DNA of 64,000 bases from Pelagibacteraceae bacterium AG-359-E06 (GTDB lineage: Bacteria > Pseudomonadota > Alphaproteobacteria > Pelagibacterales > Pelagibacteraceae). Below are positions 35,648-44,297 of the stretch, in pieces. How positions within the stretch are numbered: position 1 is the stretch's first letter; the number at the start of each line of letters is the position of its first letter. The stretch lies in the NCBI GenBank assembly GCA_003280495.1, contig QCET01000004.1:1-64000 (forward strand). Direction: 5' to 3'. A program made the position numbers and the translations under genes. Below the pieces are notes generated by a model that searched no databases, was not told where the DNA came from, and was given only the letters and a program-made list of their open reading frames with translations.

Positions 35648-36589
35648 ATGAATTGGATAAAAAATATTAGTAAGAAAATAAAGCCTAAGATTTCAAATTT
35701 ATTTAAAAAGAAGTCTTTAGCGCCAGATGATTTTTGGGCAAGCTGTCCCTCATGTTCAAGTGTCATAGATAGAAATGATATCAAAAATAATTTTTATTGT
35801 TGTACAAAATGTAATGAGCCTCAACAAATTTTTCCTCGACAAAGATTTGAAATGCTATTTGATAATGGAGAATATACTGAATTAAAACCTCCAAAAGTCT
35901 CATCAGATCCGCTACAATGGTCTGATACGAAGAAGTATTCAGATAAAGTTAAAGCAGCAAGAAAAAAATTTGATCAAGATAATGCTGCTGTTGTAGCGGC
36001 AGGAAGTATTAATTCTTTACCAGTTGTATCTTATTGCTTGAACCAAAAATTTCTAGGCGGCTCGGTAGGTCTTGAAGAAGGTGCGGCTTTTGTTTTTGCA
36101 TGTGAAGAAGCTGTAAGAACAAGATCATCTCTTATTGCTTTTCCATCGACTGGTGGACAAAAAATGCAACACTCAATTTTTGGATTAATGATGATGCCAC
36201 AATCTATCATAGCTTTACAGGAATTAGAAAAAGAGAAACTGCCTGTTATCATTATGGCAGTAAGTCCAGTTAGTGGTGGAGTTACAGCCAGTTGGGTTTA
36301 TGGACCATCAGTATTTTTATTTGCTGAAAGCGAGAGCACTAAAATTATGTTTGCAGGGCCCAGAGTTATTGAAAAAACAATTTCTGAACAATTACCTCCA
36401 GATTTTCAAACTGCAGGTCTTCTATTAAAAAAAGGTTTTGTCGATCGTATAATTCCAAGAAAAAAACATAGAGAAGAATTCAGTAATTTGATATCTATCC
36501 TTCTTCATAAACAAATTAATAAAGAAGATAGCTTATCAGATGCACAACAACAAGACACAATTCATACTAAATCAACTTTATCGGCTTAA
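35648..36589 (+). CDS. accD: Acetyl-CoA carboxylase carboxyltransferase beta
   Basis: The 313-aa product has the zinc ribbon with Cys33, Cys36, Cys52 and Cys55, then the crotonase-like carboxyltransferase core with GGSVGLEEGAAF, FPSTGGQKMQ and VSPVSGGVTASWVYGPS. With AccA, AccB and AccC it makes malonyl-CoA for fatty acids. It follows trpA by 3 bp, the alphaproteobacterial trpA-accD-folC order, and overlaps folC by 50 bp, which is unusually long. Confidence 0.97.
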   Translation: MNWIKNISKKIKPKISNLFKKKSLAPDDFWASCPSCSSVIDRNDIKNNFYCCTKCNEPQQIFPRQRFEMLFDNGEYTELKPPKVSSDPLQWSDTKKYSDKVKAARKKFDQDNAAVVAAGSINSLPVVSYCLNQKFLGGSVGLEEGAAFVFACEEAVRTRSSLIAFPSTGGQKMQHSIFGLMMMPQSIIALQELEKEKLPVIIMAVSPVSGGVTASWVYGPSVFLFAESESTKIMFAGPRVIEKTISEQLPPDFQTAGLLLKKGFVDRIIPRKKHREEFSNLISILLHKQINKEDSLSDAQQQDTIHTKSTLSA

Positions 36590-37823
36590 TCCGCCAGGTC
36601 GAATAGAACTTACATTAGATAGAATTAAAAGGTTGCTCAAAGATTTAGGTAACCCTGAAAAGAAATTAAAAAATGTTATTATTGTTGGAGGTACTAATGG
36701 AAAAGGTTCAACTATTGAATTTTTAAGATCAATACTTTCAGAAAATAACTATAGTGTTAATGTTTATACAAGTCCTCATGTTTTATCTTTTAATGAAAGA
36801 ATTAATTTTAATGGAAAATATATTACCGATAAGCAATTTGAAGAGTATGTAATAAAAATTGATAAAGCTAATAGCGGTAAAGATATCACATTTTATGAAT
36901 ACATATCTTCAATGGCTTTTCTTGCTTTTTATGAAAATCCAGCAGATTTCAATTTAATTGAAGTGGGTCTAGGTGGAGTCGGAGATTGTGCTGCTGTTTT
37001 TGAAAAACCTGTAGGACAAATATTAACTCCAATTTCTCTAGACCATTTAGAATATCTTGGACCTACAATTGAAGATATCGTCAAAAATAAAACTGGGATT
37101 ATAAAAGAGAATACCAATTTAGTTATATCTCGACAAAAAAGGTCTATCCAAAAGATAATCGACAAAGAAATCGCCAAAAAGAAAACAAAAAAATATATCT
37201 TAGGTGAAGACTTTCAGGTTGCAAAAGAAAATAATCGAATGATTTTTCAAGATCAGAATAGTCTGTATGATATCGACTTACCAAAAATGAACGGAGACTT
37301 TCAGTTGGATAACGCTTCCACAGCTATCAAAATGCTAAAATCTTTGAATATCAAGCTAGATAATGAGTCAATTAACAAGGGTATAATAAATGCGAGTATT
37401 ACCGGAAGAATTCAAATTATCCATAAAGGCAATTTAAGAAATAATATTCACGATGAAAATATGCTTATTCTAGACGGCTCGCATAACGAGGATGCAGGTA
37501 AAGAACTTTCAAGCTTTCTTGAAAAACTTAAAGGTAAAAAAAATATTTATATGATATTTAACATGCTTAAATCAAAAAATATTGAAAATTATTTAAAATA
37601 TTTTTCTACATTAATTAATGAAATAAAAGTGATTAAATGTGATGATGGTTTTTACGAAGTTAAAGATGCTATGAGCAAAATAAGCAAACTTGGCATACAT
37701 GTTAACCCCTCAAAAAATGTATCATCAGCCTTATCTCAATTTGCAATACAAGATCCTGAAGCAATTATTGTCATTTCAGGAAGTTTTAGAATTATAGGTA
37801 AAGCTTTAGAATTAAACAAATGA
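36540..37823 (+). CDS. folC: Folylpolyglutamate/dihydrofolate synthase
   Basis: The 427-aa Mur-ligase-type product has the P-loop VGGTNGKGST (about 48-57), SPHVLSFNERIN, the carbamylated-lysine region and LDGSHNEDAG in the C-terminal domain. It adds glutamate to folates. ATG at 36540 lies in the accD coding region (50-bp overlap); LNQLYRLNPPGRIELTLDRI is homologous to the family's normal N-terminus, so the start is credible. Its stop overlaps the next gene by 4 bp. Confidence 0.94.
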   Translation: MHNNKTQFILNQLYRLNPPGRIELTLDRIKRLLKDLGNPEKKLKNVIIVGGTNGKGSTIEFLRSILSENNYSVNVYTSPHVLSFNERINFNGKYITDKQFEEYVIKIDKANSGKDITFYEYISSMAFLAFYENPADFNLIEVGLGGVGDCAAVFEKPVGQILTPISLDHLEYLGPTIEDIVKNKTGIIKENTNLVISRQKRSIQKIIDKEIAKKKTKKYILGEDFQVAKENNRMIFQDQNSLYDIDLPKMNGDFQLDNASTAIKMLKSLNIKLDNESINKGIINASITGRIQIIHKGNLRNNIHDENMLILDGSHNEDAGKELSSFLEKLKGKKNIYMIFNMLKSKNIENYLKYFSTLINEIKVIKCDDGFYEVKDAMSKISKLGIHVNPSKNVSSALSQFAIQDPEAIIVISGSFRIIGKALELNK

Positions 37824-38362
37824 AGAAAATTTTAATCTTATTTTTTATTTTATTTGCATTTGATAGCAATGCAGAAAACACGGTAGTTAGCTTACTAAAA
37901 GAAGAAGGAAAGATTATTTTTATTAGACACTCAATTGCACCCGGTGGTGGAGATCCTGAGAACTTTAGCTTAAACGATTGTATAACCCAAAGAAATTTAA
38001 GTAAAAAAGGTATTGAGCAGTCAAAACAAATTGGAGAATTTTTTAAGAAAAACAAAGTAATAATTTCAAAAGTTTTATCTAGTCAATGGTGCAGATGTAA
38101 AGACACTGCTTTCCATGCATTTGGAAAATATGAGGAATTCTTTGCTCTTAACTCAACTTTTCAAATTAAATTTTCTGGCAACTCAAAAAAGCAAGCTGAA
38201 GCATTGAAAAATTTTGTAAAAAAATGGGATGGTAAAGGAAATATTATTTTTGTTACTCATTATGTAATAATTTTAAAACATACTAATTATGCACCCAGCT
38301 CAGGCGAATTAGTTATTACTGATAAAAATTTTAATGTGTTATCTACGCTGAGAACAGATTAA
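37820..38362 (+). CDS. Exported histidine-phosphatase superfamily protein
   Basis: The 180-aa product has a signal peptide (MKKILILFFILFAFDSNA, residues 1-18) so it likely acts in the periplasm. The phosphatase core shows IFIRHSIAPGGGDP (RHG-type motif with the catalytic His), NLSKKGIEQSKQIGEFF, LSSQWCRCKDTA and the second His in VTHYVII. The third position of the motif is Ser instead of Gly. Similar proteins include SixA-like and exported phosphomonoesterases; the substrate is unknown. Confidence 0.8.
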   Translation: MKKILILFFILFAFDSNAENTVVSLLKEEGKIIFIRHSIAPGGGDPENFSLNDCITQRNLSKKGIEQSKQIGEFFKKNKVIISKVLSSQWCRCKDTAFHAFGKYEEFFALNSTFQIKFSGNSKKQAEALKNFVKKWDGKGNIIFVTHYVIILKHTNYAPSSGELVITDKNFNVLSTLRTD

Positions 38363-38686
38363 TTATTTGACCTTAGTCTCTAACCACTCTTTTATTGAAC
38401 TTTTGTTAGCTGCCCCAACTTTTTGATCAATAACTTCTCCATTGTGAAAAAGTAGAAGGAAAGGTATTCCTCTCACGCCGTATTTAGTACCTGTTTGTAA
38501 TTCTGAATCTATATTTATTTTTCCAATGGTTAACTTGCTTGACATTTCATTAGAAAGTTCTTCAAGCACAGGAGAAATCATCTTACAAGGAGCACACCAT
38601 GGTGCCCAGAAGTCGAGTAAGAAAAATTTATCTGCCTTCAAAACTGTATTTTCAAAGTTGTCGTCTGTTATTTCTACTGTTGCCAT
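38363..38686 (-). CDS. trxA: Thioredoxin
   Basis: The 107-aa product is a single thioredoxin domain with FLLDFWAPWCAPCKMISPVLEEL and GVRGIPFLLLFHNGE (cis-Pro). The active site is WCAPC rather than the classic WCGPC; changes at this position shift the redox potential, though the general reductase role is likely kept. It has no signal peptide, so it is cytosolic. It converges with the phosphatase gene, sharing no spacer. Confidence 0.95.
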   Translation of the reverse strand: MATVEITDDNFENTVLKADKFFLLDFWAPWCAPCKMISPVLEELSNEMSSKLTIGKINIDSELQTGTKYGVRGIPFLLLFHNGEVIDQKVGAANKSSIKEWLETKVK

Positions 38687-38743
38687 TTAATACTCCTTAA
38701 TTTTAAAAAAATTGGAAGTTAAGCATTAATCATTTAATGTCAA

Positions 38744-40171
38744 CTACGTATATTTATATTTTTTTTCAATCTCCATTAGAAATGTGTTAACATCCTCAAG
38801 AAAATCTAGTTTCTCTTTGTTGTCTTCATGTTTAGCTCTGAGATCGTCTACCTCTTTGATCGCTTTACCTATGGTATTCCATTTTGCATCCAAATCTTCA
38901 CTTAAAACTCTATTTGCAATACCGCGGTGAATTTCATTGTATAAATCTTTAGGTAACATATCCGGCATTTCTTCGTAGATTAAAATTTTAGCAAAATAAT
39001 TGAATGTCTCATCTTTCATTTTATCTGCTATTGATAACTTATCTTTCCACTCTGCTTTATGAAATTCATTCATGGCCTGTTTTGTCTTTGGATCTATGTT
39101 TAAACCTCTTTTATAAATACTTTCTTCTGCCAGAATATCTAATTGTGAGTCCATATCTTCTTTTTCTTGAAATTCTTCTAATAATATTCTTGATACTTTA
39201 TTGGCGAATTCTTTATTTTGTTTAATTTTTTTCGCACGTTCATTTAAGATATTTAGACCAATTTGCTTATAATTATCAAAATTTAATGCATAGTTTGGAC
39301 TCATTATTATTGGATGCTTATTATGTTTTAAGCTTCTTAAAATTTTAGGACTTTTTCTCATTGCCTCCTTTAATATGGACATGTCCATATTAAAATAATC
39401 TTCTGGGTCATTTTTCAAATCGAAGCATTGCGGGTATTGATATTTTGGATGGTCACATACATAAGTAACTACAAATGGTCTAGCTTTTCCATAAAAATAT
39501 TCATTAGTACAAAATAAATTCTCATCTTTGATGTGTTTTATAACGTCTTGTTTGCTAAAAGTTTTTAAACTAGAATTCCAAACTGATGGTGCTTTTTCTG
39601 AAACTAATTTTGCCATACCAATAGTAGCCAGAACATCACCCATTGCATCGTGTTTATTATCATGGGATATTCCATTCATAGTCGCAATTTCATCTAGTTT
39701 AAAAACAGGATTACCCTTATCAGATATAGGCGTTTTTATACAATCAGGGTAATAAAGATGTGCACTTCTAACTAATCCTAAAACATCACCTCTTTTATTG
39801 CCATTTGTATTAGTTAAATAAATATCGTGTAACGATTTAAAGAAAGCTTTACGTAAAAATTCTTCGTCAAATGTGATAGAATTATAGCCTATAAATACCC
39901 CTGGATTCCATCCAGGTTTTTTTAGATTATCTTTAATTAGTTGTAGCATTTTATAATGAGATAAATTTGCTTTTTTTAACATGCTAGTAGAGGTGTTATT
40001 TTTAAGCAGTGCTTCCGGTGATGGTATTACGCCTGGTTTAAGTGCACAACGAGCTTCAAATCTATCCAAAATTTCCAATGTATCGTTGACCAAAACAAAA
40101 CCAACTTGAATTATTTGGTCCCATGACGAGCTTCTGCCGGTTGTTTCAAAGTCATAAAAAATATAATTCAT
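38744..40171 (-). CDS. sbcB: Exodeoxyribonuclease I
   Basis: The 475-aa product has the DEDD exonuclease core: YIFYDFETTG (2-11), GYNSITFDEEFLRKAFF and HDAMGDVLATIGMA, with the ExoI SH3-like and C-terminal helical domains (NEFHKAEWKDKLSIADKM). It degrades single-stranded DNA 3' to 5' in recombination and mismatch repair. It is adjacent to rmuC (3 bp), another recombination-linked gene, so the two probably form an operon. Confidence 0.92.
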   Translation of the reverse strand: MNYIFYDFETTGRSSSWDQIIQVGFVLVNDTLEILDRFEARCALKPGVIPSPEALLKNNTSTSMLKKANLSHYKMLQLIKDNLKKPGWNPGVFIGYNSITFDEEFLRKAFFKSLHDIYLTNTNGNKRGDVLGLVRSAHLYYPDCIKTPISDKGNPVFKLDEIATMNGISHDNKHDAMGDVLATIGMAKLVSEKAPSVWNSSLKTFSKQDVIKHIKDENLFCTNEYFYGKARPFVVTYVCDHPKYQYPQCFDLKNDPEDYFNMDMSILKEAMRKSPKILRSLKHNKHPIIMSPNYALNFDNYKQIGLNILNERAKKIKQNKEFANKVSRILLEEFQEKEDMDSQLDILAEESIYKRGLNIDPKTKQAMNEFHKAEWKDKLSIADKMKDETFNYFAKILIYEEMPDMLPKDLYNEIHRGIANRVLSEDLDAKWNTIGKAIKEVDDLRAKHEDNKEKLDFLEDVNTFLMEIEKKYKYT

Positions 40172-40174
40172 AAT

Positions 40175-41302
40175 CTACCCCGCAATCCTTGCTGCAGCTG
40201 GAGGATCATTGTCTGGGTCTGGATCATCATCTGGATCAATTTCTGGAATATCATCATCTTCAATTTGTGATTTCTCAGAAGGTGACAATTCGTTTTTAGT
40301 ACTTAAGCCACCAATCTTTTTCATCTTATTAGCAGCACCTAATAAACTATCGCTTCCATCCTGGATTTTCTTTAACACATCCTGAATATGAGCATCCATT
40401 TGACCAAAAGACTTCGCCGCTTTTTGAGCTGATGTATAAACACCATAAGCTTTGTCATAAGTCTTGGTTGCTAAACGAATAACTTCCTGAATATTTTTAT
40501 TTTGTTTTTCAACTTTCCAAAATTGATCTACAGTTTTTAAAACATAATAAATCATAGAAGGACCGACGATGGTAATCTTCTTTGATAGAGCAAAATCAGT
40601 AATCTCCCTACTATCTTTACCAAGCGACGTAATAGCATGTTCATTTGGAACAAACATAATCACAGCATCTAAACTTTTAACGCCAAGAATCTTTTGATAA
40701 TTTTTCTTAGAAAGTTCTGTGATGTGAGTTTTTACAGATTTTATATGTCGATCTAATGCGTCTTTTTTTGATATCTCATCTGTAGCATTGATAAATTCAT
40801 CCCAAGCTTTTAAAGAAACTTTAGAGTCAATTACAACGTCACGCCCTCCTGGTAAGTGAACAATGATATCTGGAATTTGACGATTATCTTCATCACTGAA
40901 ACCTTTTTGTGCAGAAAACTCTACCCCTTTGGTCATACCCAATCGGTCTTGAAGAATATGCTCTAATACAAGCTGACCCCAATTTCCCTGAGCCTGGTTG
41001 CCACCTGAAACTAATGTTGTTTTTAAATCGTTAGCTACTTTAACCATTTCAGCTTTGCTTAAATTCATGCTGCTTAGCATTTCTTTCAAAGATCCTCGAT
41101 CTTGAGCTATATTTTGCTGTATAGAATCTGTTGTCCCTTTCAGGGCAGTGATTTCTTCTTTAAACCCTTTAAGATCTAACACTTCTTCATTTTTTTCATT
41201 AATAATTTTAAGTTTATCTTTAAATGTTGATCGAGCAATCACATAAGCAATCCCTCCACCTAGAACTAAACCTATCAAAGTCCCAATTAGTATATTTTCC
41301 AT
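40175..41302 (-). CDS. rmuC: DNA recombination protein RmuC
   Basis: The 375-aa protein has an N-terminal membrane anchor (about 5-22), a coiled-coil region (about 35-95) and the RmuC core with GNWGQLVLEHILQD, IPDIIVHLPGGRDVVIDSKVSLKAWDEF and IMFVPNEHAI. These carry the restriction-nuclease-like D-x(n)-DxK element. RmuC limits DNA inversions in E. coli. The acidic, proline-rich C-terminus is a low-complexity tail. An AGAGGAG ribosome site precedes the ATG. It may be transcribed from the gap at 41.3-41.8 kb. Confidence 0.93.
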   Translation of the reverse strand: MENILIGTLIGLVLGGGIAYVIARSTFKDKLKIINEKNEEVLDLKGFKEEITALKGTTDSIQQNIAQDRGSLKEMLSSMNLSKAEMVKVANDLKTTLVSGGNQAQGNWGQLVLEHILQDRLGMTKGVEFSAQKGFSDEDNRQIPDIIVHLPGGRDVVIDSKVSLKAWDEFINATDEISKKDALDRHIKSVKTHITELSKKNYQKILGVKSLDAVIMFVPNEHAITSLGKDSREITDFALSKKITIVGPSMIYYVLKTVDQFWKVEKQNKNIQEVIRLATKTYDKAYGVYTSAQKAAKSFGQMDAHIQDVLKKIQDGSDSLLGAANKMKKIGGLSTKNELSPSEKSQIEDDDIPEIDPDDDPDPDNDPPAAARIAG

Positions 41303-41490
41303 AACACTCCTCTATCTGTTATCTCGAATGCTATGTGTGATTGAGAAAAGAAATATACAAACCACAAGCATAACATTACGAGGTTCTGCTTAGAGTTTAA
41401 GTTGTTATGTAAGGAAATATTTCTTCAGAATATCAGCTCTTACATTACAAGGTTAAACCGATAAAACTAATATATTTATTGTTTTAAAAA
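41303..41490. other. Leader region of rmuC with short repeats
   Basis: No credible gene is seen. The stretch holds a diverged direct repeat ACATTACRAGGTT (about 41373 and 41442), an imperfect inverted pair TTATGTAAG/CTTACATTA at about 41404 and 41439, and the 10-bp palindrome GAAATATTTC between these arms. They could be operator half-sites for the rmuC-sbcB promoter or chance in an AT-rich context. Confidence 0.3.
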
Positions 41491-41497
41491 TGTCAAA

Positions 41498-41700
41498 TAA
41501 AAAAAAAGCCTTACTTAGTAGTTAGGTTCACCGAAATAAACCTAAAAACCAGTAAGGGCTTTTAGTTGGTTCGTCATTTTAGCACTACTGCCGAACCGCT
41601 ACTCGTGAGTGTCTAAGTGCTACCTTCCTCACGCTTTCTGCATACAACATTTGGCCGAAACCTCTCCTTGCATGTCAGTTGAGGGTCACCCCTCAATTAA
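41498..41700 (-). ncRNA. Candidate structured non-coding RNA
   Basis: Read on the minus strand, the order is as follows. A 7-bp hairpin closed by a GUGA tetraloop (41690-41696 with 41679-41685). A 10-bp helix CUG-a-CAUGCAA/UUGUAUGCAG (41668-41677 with 41638-41647). Then three interleaved helices: 41628-41633 with 41604-41609 (6 bp), 41616-41622 with 41580-41586 (7 bp) and 41592-41597 with 41568-41573 (6 bp), which is a double-pseudoknot arrangement. Last comes a terminator. One helix has a pair that is G-U only on the minus strand, which supports this strand. It does not match tmRNA, RNase P, SRP or 6S RNA by the motifs known to me. Confidence 0.6.
41500..41563 (-). terminator. Rho-independent terminator of the candidate RNA
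   Basis: On the minus strand a stem joins 41551-41560 (AGCCCTTACT) to 41507-41515 (AGTAAGGCT) with one bulge. A second 7-bp stem is nested inside (TTAGGTT with AACCTAA, 41522-41528 with 41539-41545). A run of about nine T residues follows. The plus strand has no comparable T run, so termination is leftward, upstream of rmuC. Confidence 0.75.
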
Positions 41701-41814
41701 TACTAATATATCAAACCTCTTAAAAATTTGTTATCTCCTTTTGATTGATTCTTTATTACTCTGTGAGTAGCGTGAATAAAAAAATAATGGTATTAGCGTT
41801 AAGGTTGAAAATAA

Positions 41815-43263
41815 ATGACACTAAATTTTAATTTTAATAACACATATACAAGCCTTCCGGAGTATATGACTACTAAGTTATCACCCACTCCAGTAAAAAA
41901 TCCAGAAATGATTATATTAAATTATGATTTAGCCGAAAATCTTGGTTTAAATTTTAAAAATGTTGATTTAAAGGAATTATCAAACATTTTCTCTGGAAGC
42001 AAATTACCACCTAATACTGAAACTTTTTCGCAAGCCTATGCAGGACATCAATTCGGTCATTTTGTAATTTTAGGAGATGGCCGAGCGCATATGCTAGGAG
42101 AACAAATTAAACCCGATGGCTCTAGAGTAGATATCCAATTCAAGGGTTCTGGAAAAACACCCTACTCGCGTTCAGGTGATGGAAGAGCAGCTTTAGGACC
42201 GATGCTTAGAGAATACATAATAAGTGAAGCAATGCATTATCTTAAAATTCCAACAACTAGAAGCTTAAGTGTAGTGAAGACTGGAGAGAGTATTTTAAGA
42301 GAAAGTAAACTTCAAGGTGCAGTTCTTACAAGAGTCGCGAGTAGTCATTTAAGAGTTGGAACTTTTCAGTTCGTTGCTTCTAATCAAGATATCAAAACAT
42401 TATCTGAATTGGTTAATTATACCGTTGAAAGACACTTTCCTGAGATAAAAAATAATAAAAACCTGGCTTTAGAGTTATTTAAAAAAGTTTTAAATTTGCA
42501 AATTGATCTTGTCACAAATTGGATGCGTGTAGGATTTGTTCATGGTGTGATGAATACTGATAACATGGCGATCTCTGGAGAAACTATTGATTATGGCCCG
42601 TGCGCATTTATGGACAATTACGATCCTCAAACTGTTTTTAGTTCAATAGATCATTACGGTAGATATGCTTATATCAATCAACCGGTGATAGCACATTGGA
42701 ATCTAGTAAGATTTGCAGAGACTTTGATTCCGCTGATCGACTCCGATCAAAGTATCGCTATAAAAAAAGTAGAAACAGAAGTTTTAAAATTTGACGAGCT
42801 GTACAAAGATTCATGGTTTAAAATGATGAAGAGTAAAGTTGGTATTATTGGAGAAGACGAAAATGATTTAAAACTTATAAATGATCTCCTAAGCCTTATG
42901 CATCGGAATCAAGCGGATTACACAAATACTTTTAGAAACATTATGAATGGTAAATTACCAAAAGAAAGTTTATTTAATGATCCAGACTTTATATTTTGGG
43001 AAGAGACTTGGAAGAATCGATTGAAAAAAAATAATCAGCCAGACGAAAAATCTTATGACCTGATGAAAAGTAGTAACCCAGTCCTTATTCCGAGGAACCA
43101 CTTAGTCGAAGAGGTTTTGAGTGAGGCAGAAAACAATCAATTAGATAAATTGAATAAAATTTTAAATAAACTAAAAAATCCCTACAATGAAGTAGATGAA
43201 GAAGTATATTTAAAACCTGCACCTCCATCTGATAAAATTTATAAAACATTTTGTGGAACTTAA
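41815..43263 (+). CDS. selO: SelO (YdiU) family protein adenylyltransferase
   Basis: The 482-aa pseudokinase has the SelO hallmarks: AYAGHQFGHF, LGDGRAHMLGE, DIQFKGSGKTPYSRSGDGRAALGPMLRE and MRVGFVHGVMNTDNMAISG with ATP-binding residues in flipped orientation. The fold transfers AMP to Ser, Thr or Tyr of target proteins, with a link to redox stress. The C-terminus ends CGT, the place where eukaryotic SelO has selenocysteine; here it is Cys. It opens a new plus-strand unit after the 41.3-41.8 kb gap. Confidence 0.95.
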   Translation: MTLNFNFNNTYTSLPEYMTTKLSPTPVKNPEMIILNYDLAENLGLNFKNVDLKELSNIFSGSKLPPNTETFSQAYAGHQFGHFVILGDGRAHMLGEQIKPDGSRVDIQFKGSGKTPYSRSGDGRAALGPMLREYIISEAMHYLKIPTTRSLSVVKTGESILRESKLQGAVLTRVASSHLRVGTFQFVASNQDIKTLSELVNYTVERHFPEIKNNKNLALELFKKVLNLQIDLVTNWMRVGFVHGVMNTDNMAISGETIDYGPCAFMDNYDPQTVFSSIDHYGRYAYINQPVIAHWNLVRFAETLIPLIDSDQSIAIKKVETEVLKFDELYKDSWFKMMKSKVGIIGEDENDLKLINDLLSLMHRNQADYTNTFRNIMNGKLPKESLFNDPDFIFWEETWKNRLKKNNQPDEKSYDLMKSSNPVLIPRNHLVEEVLSEAENNQLDKLNKILNKLKNPYNEVDEEVYLKPAPPSDKIYKTFCGT

Positions 43264-43887
43264 ATGGAGAAAAATACTAAAGTTTTATTTTTAAGTTTTT
43301 TAATATTTGTTATTTCAATCTCAACAGTTTTAATTAGCTATTTCATATCTTTGAAATATAATTTTATAGAGGCTTGTATCCCGAATATAGATGGCTGTTT
43401 TTCTATATCAAGGGTAGGACGTAATCCACCAGCAATATATTTATTCAAAACGGGTCTCTCGATCGTAGCTCTTTTAATTTTTTATTTTTTTTGGCTATTA
43501 AGAACAAAAAACAAATATTCAGAAGTTTTTTACGTATTTAGTATTCTGGCTTGTTTTTTTTTATTACTTTATATTTTTTTCTTAGGAGAAAGTACTGCGT
43601 ATAGATTTTTCAGAAAAATTGGAATATTTTTTTACATATTTTTAATAATTTTCTCACAATTCTTTCTTTATTTAAGCTTTAAAGGTTTAATCGATAATTA
43701 CCTTTTTCGATATGGATATTGGCTTTCTATTTTAATTATAGCTATTGGAGTTGCGTGCATACCATTGATGTATGCTGTTTCAGGAGAATTTTCACAATTG
43801 AAAAACGCAATTTCGTGGAATTATTTTTTGTTAATTAAAATCAACTTTTTGCTTTTTGGTATTTCCTATTATAAGAGTATTAAATGA
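43264..43887 (+). CDS. Six-segment membrane protein, possibly Frag1/DRAM-like
   Basis: The 207-aa product has about six hydrophobic segments (about 8-28, 60-80, 88-107, 116-140, 148-168, 185-203). The first loop (ACIPNIDGCFSISRVGRNPPA) holds two Cys and a pattern reminiscent of the Frag1/DRAM/Sfk1 group, but this is uncertain. It starts right after the selO stop (TAA-ATG) and is probably co-transcribed with it. Function unknown. Confidence 0.6.
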   Translation: MEKNTKVLFLSFLIFVISISTVLISYFISLKYNFIEACIPNIDGCFSISRVGRNPPAIYLFKTGLSIVALLIFYFFWLLRTKNKYSEVFYVFSILACFFLLLYIFFLGESTAYRFFRKIGIFFYIFLIIFSQFFLYLSFKGLIDNYLFRYGYWLSILIIAIGVACIPLMYAVSGEFSQLKNAISWNYFLLIKINFLLFGISYYKSIK

Positions 43888-43970
43888 GAAATATTAAAAA
43901 AATTTATAAAAAAGTTAATAAGATTTTAAATAAATTAAATAGTGCTAAAAAGAAAAAAAAGAAAAACTAA
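43884..43970 (+). CDS. Tiny lysine-rich peptide gene (28 aa)
   Basis: This ORF overlaps the preceding stop as ATGA and encodes MRNIKKIYKKVNKILNKLNS plus a tail AKKKKKKN. It would be a very basic amphipathic helix. Coupling to the upstream gene favours translation, but the A-rich context could also give this by chance. It runs tail-to-tail with the next gene, sharing 4 bp. Confidence 0.35.
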   Translation: MRNIKKIYKKVNKILNKLNSAKKKKKKN

Positions 43971-44266
43971 ATTCTATTGTTAAAATCTTGCAGTATCTGC
44001 TCGACTTTTTTGAAATTCTCAGATGTCTTTGTTTTAGGATCAAAATATATTTTGTCTAATTTACTTTTGTCGTAGTCAATATCCTCTAATAATCTAAGCC
44101 CTTCATCATGGGCCTTTTTCAAATCAAATGCAAGGCCTCGAAGTCTTACTTGGTCCTTCTCTGTTTCAATTTCTTTAGAAATCTCGCTAGCTTGTCTTAG
44201 CAGTTTAAATGCCTTTTCTCTTATTTTTTGATCCCTAGATTTGAATATATTTAAAAAACCAAACAT
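43967..44266 (-). CDS. Small helical protein, unknown
   Basis: The 99-aa product opens with MFGFLNIFKSRDQKI and is otherwise a charged helical protein with heptads (about 15-60) and an RGLAFDLKKAHDEGLRLLED segment. No membrane segment and no known family. It is 31 bp downstream of the DUF2061-like gene on the same strand. Confidence 0.6.
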   Translation of the reverse strand: MFGFLNIFKSRDQKIREKAFKLLRQASEISKEIETEKDQVRLRGLAFDLKKAHDEGLRLLEDIDYDKSKLDKIYFDPKTKTSENFKKVEQILQDFNNRI

Positions 44267-44297
44267 ATCTGTATTCTAATCTGATTTGCCTTAAAAC

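Noticed and set aside
41498-41700. Structured gap as tmRNA, RNase P RNA or SRP RNA
   Set aside because: No tag-peptide reading frame or CCA end, no conserved RNase P GAGGAAAGTCCGG element and no SRP GGAAGG...AGCAGC loop pair could be found.
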